Shown piece after piece: positions 27,798-36,178 of a stretch of DNA of 64,000 nucleotides; positions within the stretch are counted from its first letter, which is position 1; the number at the start of each line of letters is the position of its first letter. The stretch is from Vibrio sp. CB1-14. Lineage in GTDB: Bacteria > Pseudomonadota > Gammaproteobacteria > Enterobacterales > Vibrionaceae. The translations under genes and the position numbers were made by a program. Where the stretch lies: NCBI RefSeq assembly GCF_040412085.2, contig NZ_CP115920.1, forward strand, positions 992,001 through 1,056,000, in the 5' to 3' direction. A model generated the notes under the pieces. That model saw only the letters and a program-made list of their open reading frames with translations. It was not told the origin of the DNA and did not search any database.

Positions 27798-27860
27798 TAA
27801 TTCCCTCTAGTGACTTGCGCCAAAGTTGATGTTGTAAGTCATATCGATAGAGAAATTTGT

Positions 27861-28487
27861 ATGCCTCACCGTCTCTTGTTGTTTCTGATCGTGCTTGTCT
27901 ATCCCGTGCATTCTTATGCCCATCCGCATTCATGGATAGGTAACGAATTGAAAGTGAATGGGGAGGGGAGTCAGGTAGACAGCATTACCATGACTTGGAC
28001 GTTCGATCCATTTTCAAGTGCCTACGCCTTAGATGGCGATTTTTCGGTGTTTGACTATCAGAAAAGCGCGCAACAGGAAGCGCTAAGGCTGATGAGAAAT
28101 CTATTGAATACTCATTACTTTACGTATTTGTATGCAGGTGGGACACCGCTCAAATTTCGCCTACCTGAAGTCTATTCGCTCAGCCGAAAAGGAAGACGAA
28201 TGGTGCTCAACTTTACTTTGCCTCTATCACGGCTTGTGGATCTGAATAAAGAAGGCTTGGATATCCAAGTTTTTGATAATACTTACTATATTGACATTTC
28301 CTGGAAAAATCACTCAACCATTACTCTAGACGCGGCGTTGAGTTCGGAATGTCGCTTTGACCTAATAACCCCAACACCGTCACAAGATATTGTGGATTAT
28401 GCGATGTCATTGGGTGTGGGCGATGTAGGTGATGATGATCTCGGTAGTCACTTTAGCCAAAAAGTGAGTCTCTCCTGTGGCAGCTAG
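27861..28487 (+). CDS. zevA: Periplasmic DUF1007 protein, ZevA-like
   Basis: A 208-residue protein with a signal peptide (HRLLLFLIVLVYPVHSYA) whose mature end begins HPHSWI, the DUF1007 hallmark with metal-binding His. In Haemophilus influenzae the DUF1007 protein ZevA works with the NicO-family membrane protein ZevB in zinc acquisition. Here the next gene is a NicO-family protein and a Zur-like box lies upstream, so the same role is likely. I start at ATG 27861, just before the signal peptide; an upstream extension to 27810 lacks family features. The symbol is given by analogy. Confidence 0.78.
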   Translation: MPHRLLLFLIVLVYPVHSYAHPHSWIGNELKVNGEGSQVDSITMTWTFDPFSSAYALDGDFSVFDYQKSAQQEALRLMRNLLNTHYFTYLYAGGTPLKFRLPEVYSLSRKGRRMVLNFTLPLSRLVDLNKEGLDIQVFDNTYYIDISWKNHSTITLDAALSSECRFDLITPTPSQDIVDYAMSLGVGDVGDDDLGSHFSQKVSLSCGS

Positions 28488-29406
28488 TAAAGCGTTTCGC
28501 TGGGTAACTATGCGCTGGGTAACTATGCGGGGCGCAATTAAACGTTGGGCAGCTCTAGCGTTGTTTGCTCTGACGGCATTAGCAATAGTCAGCGTTATCA
28601 AAGACATCAATGTTATCCGTCATTATTTAGTGACAGTACAAAGAAGCTTGCTTGCCGGTTTATCTGACTATTTTGATCTTATTGATACCGGTGATAAACA
28701 GGCTGTAGCACTCACTTGCTTGTTTACTCTAGTTTATGGGTTTGTGCATTCTTTAGGGCCAGGACATGGCAAAAGTGCCGTGGTTTTTCTGGTATCGGCA
28801 AAGTCATACCCTAAGTTGAAAATCGTCGGTATTTGTTTGCTGTTAAATGTCATGCAAGGTGTGATGACAGTGGGTGTCGTTATGGTTGCGAACCAGATCT
28901 TCTCACTGGGTTATCGTCAGTCGCTAGGCTACGTGTCATCAATTAACCAATTGGTTGGCTTATTGATGATGCTGTTTGGGGGGTATTTACTGCTGAAACT
29001 AATAGTGACTTCAATGAGGCGAAAGCTAACAGTTAGCACCGATTTGTCTCCCCCAGAAAATAGGCATACGTCATCTCGAATTGGGCTATTTATGTATGGT
29101 CTTAGACCTTGCACAAGTACGTCATTGATCGCACTGTTCACTTTACTATGGTTTGATTGGAGTTTGGCAGCCGCGCTAGTGGTATGCAGTTTCGTTGGAA
29201 GCTTTCTAGCATTAACAGGCGTAGTCTTTATCAGTCGACGAATGTTGGACTATTCCTATCAGCGTATGAAGGTGGCAGAGTCAAGTGCTACGGATTATCG
29301 GTTTTGGGTCAAGTCAAGTCAGCAAGTCGCGTTGGCTGCATTTTATACTCTGGTGGGTTGGTTGCTTTGGACGACAGGACATCTGCAGGTCTCTCCGATC
29401 CTTTAA
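28477..29406 (+). CDS. zevB: NicO-family inner-membrane metal transporter, ZevB-like
   Basis: A 309-residue polytopic membrane protein with the NicO signature HSLGPGHGKSAVVFLVSA and a second signature GLRPCTSTSLIALF, plus several hydrophobic helices. It probably moves zinc (or Ni/Co) with its DUF1007 partner. The GTG at 28477 overlaps the previous gene by 11 bases; ATG 28510 or 28525 are alternatives. Just after the GTG a 15-bp tandem duplication makes the peptide RWVTM twice. Confidence 0.8.
   Translation: MAASKAFRWVTMRWVTMRGAIKRWAALALFALTALAIVSVIKDINVIRHYLVTVQRSLLAGLSDYFDLIDTGDKQAVALTCLFTLVYGFVHSLGPGHGKSAVVFLVSAKSYPKLKIVGICLLLNVMQGVMTVGVVMVANQIFSLGYRQSLGYVSSINQLVGLLMMLFGGYLLLKLIVTSMRRKLTVSTDLSPPENRHTSSRIGLFMYGLRPCTSTSLIALFTLLWFDWSLAAALVVCSFVGSFLALTGVVFISRRMLDYSYQRMKVAESSATDYRFWVKSSQQVALAAFYTLVGWLLWTTGHLQVSPIL
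28498..28527 (+). repeat. 15-bp tandem duplication at the start of the zevB-like gene
   Basis: CGCTGGGTAACTATG occurs twice in perfect tandem at 28498-28512 and 28513-28527, keeping frame and giving two copies of RWVTM. Each copy brings a candidate ATG. Confidence 0.9.
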
Positions 29407-29604
29407 TAATCGAGTAATAAGGGTTAGCAGGCAATACTCTATTGTCTTGCATAATTAGCGGGTTTTGTTCTATTGATAGTCTTAAGCTCTAAAGTAAGTA
29501 AAGGTACTTGTTACAAAAATCAAAGTGCGCTCGATTGCGGAAATAGAGCCTTGCAAACGACAAAGTGTGATGCAGACTACAAAAACATCCAGCTTAATAT
29601 CATT

Positions 29605-29620
29605 GGTGATCTATCTCTCA
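29605..29620 (+). promoter_or_regulatory. Possible CRP site upstream of gntK
   Basis: GGTGATCTATCTCTCA matches 8 of 10 core positions of TGTGA-N6-TCACA. It sits just before the GntR-type palindrome, a logical place for catabolite control of gluconate use. Confidence 0.35.
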
Positions 29621-29633
29621 GAATTTTCGTGAA

Positions 29634-29645
29634 GTTACCGGTAAC
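29634..29645 (+). promoter_or_regulatory. GntR-type operator upstream of gntK
   Basis: The perfect palindrome GTTACCGGTAAC is the core of the LacI-family GntR operator (ATGTTA-N4-TAACAT type). It is 60 bases before gntK and the repressor gene is in the same cluster. Confidence 0.65.
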
Positions 29646-29704
29646 ATTTATTGTATTCCCAGAGCTTGCTCTGTGGTGGAAATAAGTCGTTGGGAGTGAT
29701 TGAT

Positions 29705-30193
29705 ATGCATAAGAAAATAATCGTAATGGGTGTCTCTGGTTGTGGTAAGTCCACAATCGGAGAGCTACTGGCTCAAAGTTTAGATATTGAGTTTTTCGAT
29801 GGTGATGATTTTCACCCTAAGGCGAACGTCGATAAGATGGCTCAAGGTATACCTTTAACCGACGATGATCGTCAGTCTTGGTTGCTAACTTTAAATGAGC
29901 TTATCCAGCAGAAAGATAGCTTGGTCATCGCTTGCTCGGCGTTAAAGCCAACATACCGAGAGATGCTCAGGCACAATGCGCCTGACTTAAAGTTTGTCTA
30001 TCTGCATGCTGACTTTAAGACCATTTGGGATCGAATGTCCAGGCGAGAAGGGCACTACTTTAAAGGGCCAGAAATGTTGCAAAGTCAATTTGATGCTCTT
30101 GTCGAACCTTCTCGCAACGAAGCCATCTACATGGACATAGCTAACTCACCAACACAAATCGTGCGAGATGTCTGCACTCAACTTGGCGCGTAA
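29705..30193 (+). CDS. gntK: Gluconokinase
   Basis: A 162-residue P-loop kinase (GVSGCGKSTIGELLA) with DGDDFHPKANVDKMAQGIPLTD and CSALKPTYRE, converting gluconate to 6-phosphogluconate. The start is ATG 29705, with GGGAGTGA upstream; the longer frame to 29651 is not family-like. It forms a cluster with edd and gntR, but no gluconate permease is nearby. Confidence 0.95.
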   Translation: MHKKIIVMGVSGCGKSTIGELLAQSLDIEFFDGDDFHPKANVDKMAQGIPLTDDDRQSWLLTLNELIQQKDSLVIACSALKPTYREMLRHNAPDLKFVYLHADFKTIWDRMSRREGHYFKGPEMLQSQFDALVEPSRNEAIYMDIANSPTQIVRDVCTQLGA

Positions 30194-30263
30194 TGCGCCA
30201 AGTGACCCTAGATTGACCAATCACATTCACTTAAGTCACTTCATCTAAGTAAGGATACGGAAC

Positions 30264-32066
30264 ATGAAAGATGCGATCTTAAATGTTACCGATAACATTA
30301 AAAAGCGAAGCGTGAAAACGCGCAGCGAATATCTAGCAACTATCCAGGCGCAAGCAAACAGAGGTACGGTTCGCGCCTCTCTGTCGTGTGGTAATTTGGC
30401 GCATACTGTAGCCGCTTGCTCCAGCAGTCAAAAATCGACCATTTTGGATTTCACTAAAGCCAACATAGGGATTGTGACGGCGTACAACGATATGTTGAGT
30501 GCTCATCAACCATACCGAAATTATCCTGAGATAATTCAAAAGGCCGCCAGCGATTTAGGGCACAGTGCGCAGGTGGCAGGTGGTGTTCCTGCGATGTGTG
30601 ATGGTGTGACTCAAGGTCAAGATGGGATGGACTTATCGCTGTTTTCTCGTGACCTTATCGCGCAAGCGACCGCCATGTCTCTAAGTCACAATACCTTCGA
30701 TGCCACGCTTCTGCTCGGTGTGTGTGACAAAATTGCTCCAGGGCAGCTAATGGGCGCTTTAGCCTTTGGGCATCTGCCTACTGCTTTTGTGCCATCAGGG
30801 CCAATGGGCACTGGTATCAGCAATAAGAAGAAAGTAGAAGTCAGACAGAATTACGCAGCCGGTGAAGCAGGGGATAAAGAACTGCTTGATGTTGAGTGTC
30901 GCTCATATCATTCTCCGGGCACCTGCACCTTCTATGGTACGGCGAACACCAATCAATTGGTGTTTGAAGCCATGGGACTGATGTTGCCGGGCTGTTCTTT
31001 TGTGGCGCCTAACTCTGCGCTTCGTGAGGCGTTAACACAGCAAATCACCCGTGAAATTAGCGCGCAGACCGCGAGCTCTAAACGCTATCGCCCGCTTGCT
31101 GAAGTCGTCGATGAGAAGTCAGTGGTGAATGGGCTCGTCGCTTTACTTGCTTCTGGTGGCAGCTCCAATCACACGATTCATCTGGTTGCTGTCGCGAGAG
31201 CTGCGGGCTGGGTAATTACTTGGGATGACATTGATGCACTGTCTAGCGTTGTTCCTTTGCTGGCACAGATGTATCCAAATGGACCAGCAGACATTAACGA
31301 TTTTCAAAACGCAGGTGGCGTGCCGACGCTGATAAAAACGCTTGCCGAAAGAGGGCTGTTTTATCTCGATGCGACACCCGTATTTGGCACTATGAATGAC
31401 TATATGTGCTATCCAACGCTAGAGAGCGGAGGGGCATTGGTCTACAAAGCTGCTCCAGATAGTTTGGATGCTGAAGTCATTGCTCGTCCAGGAAAGGTAT
31501 TCAACCCTCATGGGGGCATTAAGTTACTCGATGGCAATTTGGGTCGCGGCGTCATGAAGGTCAGTGCCGTTGCGCCGAATGACCAGACCATCACTGCTCC
31601 TGCTAGAGTATTCGATTCTCAACACGATGTAGAAAGTGCTTATCTTAATGGGGAATTTACCCATGATGTGGTTGTCGTGCTAAGGCATAACGGCCCTGCG
31701 TCAAACGGTATGCCTGAACTGCACAAGCTAATGCCAATCTTGGGCAATGTGATGAAAGCTGGTCATAAAGTCGCCTTGGTCACGGATGGAAGGTTGTCGG
31801 GTGCTTCCGGCAAAGTACCAGCGGTTATTCATGTTACTCCAGAAGCGACGCGAGGCGGCCCATTGGCGCAAATTGAAGACGGTGATGTCATTGAGGTAAA
31901 CGCACAAGCGGGATTGCTTAACTGCCAACAATCGTTTGAGCATCGTGAGGCGACACTTAGCAGTACAAACCATGCCCAATTAGGTAGTGGACGTGAGCTG
32001 TTTCATTTGTTTAGACAACATGTCTCGAGTGCCGAACAAGGTGCTTCAATCTTATATCCTCAATGA
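30264..32066 (+). CDS. edd: 6-phosphogluconate dehydratase
   Basis: This 600-residue iron-sulfur dehydratase of the IlvD/Edd family makes KDPG from 6-phosphogluconate, the first Entner-Doudoroff step. Cluster cysteines are seen in MCDGVTQGQDGM and CDKIAPGQLMG, with a third in SPGTCTFYGTANTNQ. AAGGA lies 9 bases before the ATG. A GntR-type operator falls inside codons 7-12. The partner aldolase gene eda is not intact in this cluster (see 32078-32173). Confidence 0.97.
   Translation: MKDAILNVTDNIKKRSVKTRSEYLATIQAQANRGTVRASLSCGNLAHTVAACSSSQKSTILDFTKANIGIVTAYNDMLSAHQPYRNYPEIIQKAASDLGHSAQVAGGVPAMCDGVTQGQDGMDLSLFSRDLIAQATAMSLSHNTFDATLLLGVCDKIAPGQLMGALAFGHLPTAFVPSGPMGTGISNKKKVEVRQNYAAGEAGDKELLDVECRSYHSPGTCTFYGTANTNQLVFEAMGLMLPGCSFVAPNSALREALTQQITREISAQTASSKRYRPLAEVVDEKSVVNGLVALLASGGSSNHTIHLVAVARAAGWVITWDDIDALSSVVPLLAQMYPNGPADINDFQNAGGVPTLIKTLAERGLFYLDATPVFGTMNDYMCYPTLESGGALVYKAAPDSLDAEVIARPGKVFNPHGGIKLLDGNLGRGVMKVSAVAPNDQTITAPARVFDSQHDVESAYLNGEFTHDVVVVLRHNGPASNGMPELHKLMPILGNVMKAGHKVALVTDGRLSGASGKVPAVIHVTPEATRGGPLAQIEDGDVIEVNAQAGLLNCQQSFEHREATLSSTNHAQLGSGRELFHLFRQHVSSAEQGASILYPQ
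30282..30299 (+). promoter_or_regulatory. GntR-type operator inside the edd coding start
   Basis: AATGTTACCGATAACATT is a near-perfect palindrome and fits ATGTTA-N4-TAACAT better than the gntK site. It begins 18 bases after the edd start codon, so a bound repressor would act as a roadblock or from downstream of an edd promoter. Confidence 0.65.
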
Positions 32067-32077
32067 AAGGACAACCA

Positions 32078-32173
32078 ATGAATACTTGGACTATATCTGC
32101 CAGCGACGGTGTCGATGTATTGAAATCTATTGCTGCTGGAAATTTGAGCACAATTACTGAACTAATCCGCTAA
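32078..32173 (+). pseudogene. eda: Probable remnant of eda (KDPG aldolase), 31 codons
   Basis: A good ribosome site (AAGGAC) precedes ATG at 32078, 11 bases after edd, exactly where eda begins in edd-eda operons. The start MNTWTIS resembles Eda N-termini, and the end (IAAGNLSTITELIR) resembles the Eda C-terminal helix, while the 170 or so residues between are missing. This reads as an in-frame internal deletion. I recognise it from memory of the family, so the call is moderate. The alternative is a short unrelated peptide gene. No other eda is in the window. Confidence 0.5.
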
Positions 32174-32200
32174 GAGTGTGATCAATAAAACATTCATCTA

Positions 32201-32229
32201 GAAAAAGGGTTGCGATTGCGACCCTTTGT
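32201..32229 (+). terminator. Hairpin after edd/eda remnant
   Basis: Stem AAAGGGTTGCG...CGACCCTTT (one G-T pair) with a short T-rich tail separates the edd unit from gntR. Confidence 0.65.
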
Positions 32230-32265
32230 TGATTTGGTAAACTTGGTTGATTAGCCGAGGTAGAC

Positions 32266-33270
32266 ATGTCCAACACAAAAAAACGCCCTACACTTCAAGA
32301 TATTGCCGATCAGGTCGGTGTGACTAAAATGACGGTTAGCCGTTACTTGCGAGATTCTAAACAGGTTTCCCAAGAGATAGGTAAGAAGATAGCCATTGCA
32401 GTGGATGAGCTGGGCTATGTTCAAAACCGTGCGCCCGATTTACTGTCTCGTGCCAAAAGTCGAGCTATTGGTATTTTGGTGCCGTCTCTGACGAACCAAG
32501 TATTTGATGAGATGATCCGCGGAATTGAGAGTGTGACCGAGCCTCGAGGCTATCAGTCGATGTTGGCTCACTACGGCTATAGTCCTGAGCAAGAGCAAGC
32601 GCGTATAGAAACCTTGTTATCTTACAATGTGGACGGGATTATATTATCGGAAAGCTATCATACTGAACGAGCTAAAAAGATCCTGCTGGCAAACAACATT
32701 CCCACTATCGAAGTGATGGATTCTGTGACACCGCCTATTCACCAAGCGGTTGGGTTTGATAACCAGAAAGCCAGCCGAGTGATGACTGAGCGACTCATCT
32801 CTAATGGGCGTAAGAATATCGTTTATCTAGGCGCTGGTGGTGATACGCGTACTCGACTGCGTATTGATGGCTATCGTCAAGCCGTTGAAAAAGCTGGATT
32901 GCCATTTTTGCCGGTAGCAGATGCGGTTAACTCTTCGTTTACTGGCGGTGCTGAGTTCTTACATCGTGCGCTGGAGACTTATCCAAATATCGACGCAGTA
33001 ATTTGTACCAATGATGATTTAGCAGTTGGAGCGATGTTTGAATGTCAGCGAATGGGTATTAAGGTGCCCGAGCAGATTGCTGTCGCCGGTTTCCATGGGC
33101 TAAACGTCTCTCAAGCGGTATCGCCGCGTTTAGCCTCAGTGGTGACTCCTCGTGAAGAGATGGGACGAATCGCGGCGGCTGCGCTGTTAGATCGAATCGA
33201 TAACCCTCAAGTGGAGTTCCAGAGAGTCATAGAATTAGACTTTGATATTGAAGCGGGTGAGAGCATTTAA
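32266..33270 (+). CDS. gntR: Gluconate operon repressor GntR (LacI family)
   Basis: A 334-residue LacI-type regulator: N-terminal helix-turn-helix (TLQDIADQVGVTKMTVSRYLRD), hinge and periplasmic-binding-like effector domain. The location beside gntK and edd and the GntR-type palindromes in that cluster support its being the gluconate repressor. It probably releases DNA on binding gluconate. Confidence 0.9.
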   Translation: MSNTKKRPTLQDIADQVGVTKMTVSRYLRDSKQVSQEIGKKIAIAVDELGYVQNRAPDLLSRAKSRAIGILVPSLTNQVFDEMIRGIESVTEPRGYQSMLAHYGYSPEQEQARIETLLSYNVDGIILSESYHTERAKKILLANNIPTIEVMDSVTPPIHQAVGFDNQKASRVMTERLISNGRKNIVYLGAGGDTRTRLRIDGYRQAVEKAGLPFLPVADAVNSSFTGGAEFLHRALETYPNIDAVICTNDDLAVGAMFECQRMGIKVPEQIAVAGFHGLNVSQAVSPRLASVVTPREEMGRIAAAALLDRIDNPQVEFQRVIELDFDIEAGESI

Positions 33271-33345
33271 CCTTCAATAACATTGTGCATCAATCTTAAG
33301 CTCTATAGAATGCGCGGGTCTTCATCTTGATAAAGAGAACTCGTG

Positions 33346-34539
33346 ATGTCTTTTTCTAACCTCGGCTTAAGCCAACCTATACTTGATGCGGTAGCGTCGC
33401 TTGGCTATCAAAAGCCAACCACGATTCAAACTAAAGCAATTCCGATTGTCCTAAAAGGTGAAAACCTGATTGCAGCAGCACAAACGGGTACCGGTAAAAC
33501 GGCGAGTTTTGTGTTGCCCATTCTAGAGAAGCTAAGCCAAAGCGAAACCCAGCGTAAGAAGCGTGCTCGCGCGATCATCTTAACGCCGACTCGTGAACTG
33601 GCGCTGCAGGTAAACCAAAGCATTGAAGCCTACGCGCAGCACCTACCTTTAAAGTCGATGGCGATGTTTGGTGGTGTGGATTACGCACCGCAAAAACAAG
33701 CGCTGATTGATGGCGTTGATATTGTCGTTGCCACCCCTGGTCGTTTGATTGATTTGTACGGTCAGCGCGCGATTCATTTTGATGAGCTCGAAGTGTTGGT
33801 GTTAGATGAAGCCGACAAGATGCTCGATATGGGCTTTATTGAGGCGATCAATAAAATCATCGCACGCGTACCAGAAGATGCGCAAAACTTACTGTTTTCG
33901 GCAACGCTGTCTAACCCAGTTCGAGAGTTAGCAAAATCGGCGATCCGCGATCCGGAAGAGATCTCGATTACCAAGCATAGCGCGTCAAAGAGCAACATCA
34001 AGCAGTGGATTGTCACGGTCGATAAAGATATGAAATCTTCGCTGCTTAGTCATATGCTGCAAACGAATGACTGGAAACAAGCGCTGATTTTCATTGAGAC
34101 TAAACACGGCGCCGCTAAGCTAGTGAGCCAGCTTGAAAAGCGTGGCATTGTCGCCGAAGCATTCCACAGTGGTCGTAACCAAAAGGTGCGTCAGCAATTA
34201 ATTGAGTCGTTCAAGGCTGGTGAAATCCAATACCTAGTCGCAACGGGTGTTGCCGCGCGTGGTATTGATATTGAAAACCTACCTGTGGTGATCAACTATG
34301 ACTTACCATACCCTGCTGATGAGTATGTGCATCGCATTGGTCGTACAGGTCGCGCTGAAGCCGCGGGTGAGGCGATATCGCTGGTCTCTAAAGACAATTT
34401 CAAGAACCTTTGTATGATTGAGAGCCGTTTAGGCCATTTGCTTGACCGAGTAGAAATTGAAGGTTTTGCACCAAAAAAACCGGTGCCAGTCTCGATTCTG
34501 AACTATGTACCAAAGCACAAACGCGAAGCAAAAGATTGA
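33346..34539 (+). CDS. DEAD-box RNA helicase, RhlE-like
   Basis: A 397-residue helicase with Q-motif, AQTGTGKT (I), PTRELALQV (Ia), TPGRLID (Ib), DEAD (II), SATL (III) and HRIGRTGR (VI). It has only a short basic tail, so it most resembles RhlE-type helicases in ribosome or RNA turnover. GTG-ATG at the start makes 33343 or 33346 possible; ATG is chosen. Confidence 0.93.
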   Translation: MSFSNLGLSQPILDAVASLGYQKPTTIQTKAIPIVLKGENLIAAAQTGTGKTASFVLPILEKLSQSETQRKKRARAIILTPTRELALQVNQSIEAYAQHLPLKSMAMFGGVDYAPQKQALIDGVDIVVATPGRLIDLYGQRAIHFDELEVLVLDEADKMLDMGFIEAINKIIARVPEDAQNLLFSATLSNPVRELAKSAIRDPEEISITKHSASKSNIKQWIVTVDKDMKSSLLSHMLQTNDWKQALIFIETKHGAAKLVSQLEKRGIVAEAFHSGRNQKVRQQLIESFKAGEIQYLVATGVAARGIDIENLPVVINYDLPYPADEYVHRIGRTGRAEAAGEAISLVSKDNFKNLCMIESRLGHLLDRVEIEGFAPKKPVPVSILNYVPKHKREAKD

Positions 34540-34542
34540 TGA

Positions 34543-34578
34543 GAAAAATGCCCCTGATTTGAGTCAGGGGCATTTTTT
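34543..34578. terminator. Terminator between helicase and nfeD genes
   Basis: Stem AATGCCCCTGA...TCAGGGGCATT with A-run and T-run flanks serves both directions. Confidence 0.9.
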
Positions 34579-34589
34579 ATTCGGCTTTT

Positions 34590-35042
34590 TCAATCAGCTC
34601 TTTCAATCAATAGCGTAATGCCATCCACATCGATGACTTTGACTAACGTGCCCGAAGGTAAGGCTTTGTCACTGTAAGCAGACCAAGAGGTGTCACCTAA
34701 TTTGATACGACATTTACCTCGATTGATGTCTTCTTCGAGTACGGTCGTTTGCCCCAGCAATTGCTTGTCTTTTTGGTTAAGGTCACGTTGCTGATCGGAG
34801 TGTTTATCGACCTTATGTTGTTTACGCCACCAAAGCCAGGTAAGGGCGAGGGAGAACACACCAAAGCTCACCCATTGAAGCTGCCAGCTGATAGGCACAA
34901 ACGCCAATACAATGCCAACCAGCATCGCTGAGATGCCAAGCCACAACATATACCCAGCCGTGCCAAGCAGCTCGCCACAAAGTAGCAGTAAACCTAGGGC
35001 TAACCAGTGCCAATAGTTAACTTGGCTGAGTAATTCAATCAC
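34590..35042 (-). CDS. NfeD-like membrane protein
   Basis: A 150-residue protein with two or three N-terminal transmembrane helices ([38 protein letters not shown] end) and a C-terminal OB-like beta domain ([26 protein letters not shown]). It overlaps qmcA by 4 bases and is the usual membrane partner of an SPFH protein, equivalent to E. coli YbbJ. Confidence 0.88.
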   Translation of the reverse strand: MIELLSQVNYWHWLALGLLLLCGELLGTAGYMLWLGISAMLVGIVLAFVPISWQLQWVSFGVFSLALTWLWWRKQHKVDKHSDQQRDLNQKDKQLLGQTTVLEEDINRGKCRIKLGDTSWSAYSDKALPSGTLVKVIDVDGITLLIERAD

Positions 35043-35974
35043 GCTTTGTCCTCATTGCTACTTGCTTTCGATTGGTTGAACATTTCCGCAATACCGGCAA
35101 CAGAGCCCATTAGGCCGGTCGCTTCAAGCGGTAGCATGATGATCTTACCGTTTTCAGCCTGACCGATAGATTTCAGAGCATCGGTATATCCTTGAGCGAT
35201 AAAGTAGTTCACGGCCTGCATATCACCTTGGGCAATCGCGGTTGATACCATTTCGGTTGCTTTCGCCTCTGCTTCGGCGGCACGCTCACGTGCTTCTGCT
35301 TGAAGTATAGCAGCTTGCTTTTCACCCTCTGCTTTAAGAATGTCGGATTGTTTATGACCCTCTGCTCGCAGGATCTCTGCTTGACGGACACCTTCTGCCT
35401 CTAGAATCTCCGCACGTTTATTACGCTCGGCCTTCATCTGCGCGTTCATCGCTGCGGTTAGGTCTGCGGGTGGTTGCACGTCTCGGATTTCAATACGAGT
35501 GACTTTCACGCCCCAAGGGTTGGTGGCCTCATCAACGATAGAAAGCAGTTTGGTATTGATGGAGTCACGTTGGCTGAGCATTTCATCCAGTTCCATAGAG
35601 CCAAGTACGGTACGCATGTTAGTCAGTGTTAGGTTGCGAATCGCGTGTTCAAGGTCGTTAACTTCATAAGCGGCTTTCGCTGCATCGACCACTTGCACAA
35701 AACAAACGGCATCAATAACGACGTTGGCGTTGTCGCGTGAAATCACTTCTTGTGGTGGGATATCTAGAACGCGCTCCATCATGTTTACTTTGTTACCGAC
35801 ACTATCGATAAAAGGAATGATGAGGTTAAGACCCGGTTTGAGTGAGTGGGTGTAGCGTCCAAATCGCTCCACTGTCCAGTTGTTGCCTTGTGGAACGGTT
35901 TTTACCCCTGCGACGATAAAGACAACAGCAACGAGAATAAACCCGCCAATAGTGATCATTGCATCAATAGCCAT
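35039..35974 (-). CDS. qmcA: SPFH/stomatin-family protein QmcA
   Basis: A 311-residue protein with one N-terminal membrane helix, an SPFH domain ([19 protein letters not shown]) and a long Ala/Glu-rich coiled coil with repeated EAEG/KAEG units, then a hydrophobic [13 protein letters not shown] end. It is the orthologue of E. coli QmcA, a membrane scaffold linked to FtsH proteases. It is coupled to the NfeD gene (ATGA overlap). Confidence 0.93.
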   Translation of the reverse strand: MAIDAMITIGGFILVAVVFIVAGVKTVPQGNNWTVERFGRYTHSLKPGLNLIIPFIDSVGNKVNMMERVLDIPPQEVISRDNANVVIDAVCFVQVVDAAKAAYEVNDLEHAIRNLTLTNMRTVLGSMELDEMLSQRDSINTKLLSIVDEATNPWGVKVTRIEIRDVQPPADLTAAMNAQMKAERNKRAEILEAEGVRQAEILRAEGHKQSDILKAEGEKQAAILQAEARERAAEAEAKATEMVSTAIAQGDMQAVNYFIAQGYTDALKSIGQAENGKIIMLPLEATGLMGSVAGIAEMFNQSKASSNEDKA

Positions 35975-36129
35975 GACAATTTCCCTGTATTAAAAATGTA
36001 CACATTCTCAATAGTATACAGTTTAGTTGAGACATTTATGTGTAATGAAGTGTATTTTTGCGATGGGTAATTATTTGTTGTATCAGTAGTTTATACGGAA
36101 GGTTAACAAGTGTTGCTCATACCAATACG

Positions 36130-36156
36130 AAAAAAGGGACGCAAAGGTCCCTTTTA
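36130..36156 (-). terminator. Terminator after cnoX
   Basis: GGGAC/GTCCC stem with flanking A/T runs; on the minus strand it is followed by six T. Confidence 0.8.
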
Positions 36157-36178
36157 TGAATCACGGATTGTCTTGCGA

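Larger units (their letters stand above)
29407..29704. other. Intergenic region before gntK with regulatory sites
   Basis: These 298 bases hold the putative CRP and GntR sites listed separately. I see no convincing gene; a short open frame from 29473 has no recognisable features. Confidence 0.5.

Noticed and set aside
27709..27933. Minus-strand 74-codon frame between the LuxR-type pseudogene and zevA
   Set aside because: It covers the Zur-like box and the zevA signal sequence in antisense and has no protein-like features.
28477..29406. Nickel/cobalt exporter RcnA
   Set aside because: The NicO fold is shared, but the His-rich loop of RcnA is absent and the DUF1007 neighbour and Zur-like box point to zinc.
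29473..29685. 70-codon plus-strand frame before gntK
   Set aside because: It spans the CRP-like and GntR-like sites, has no ribosome site and no similarity I recognise.
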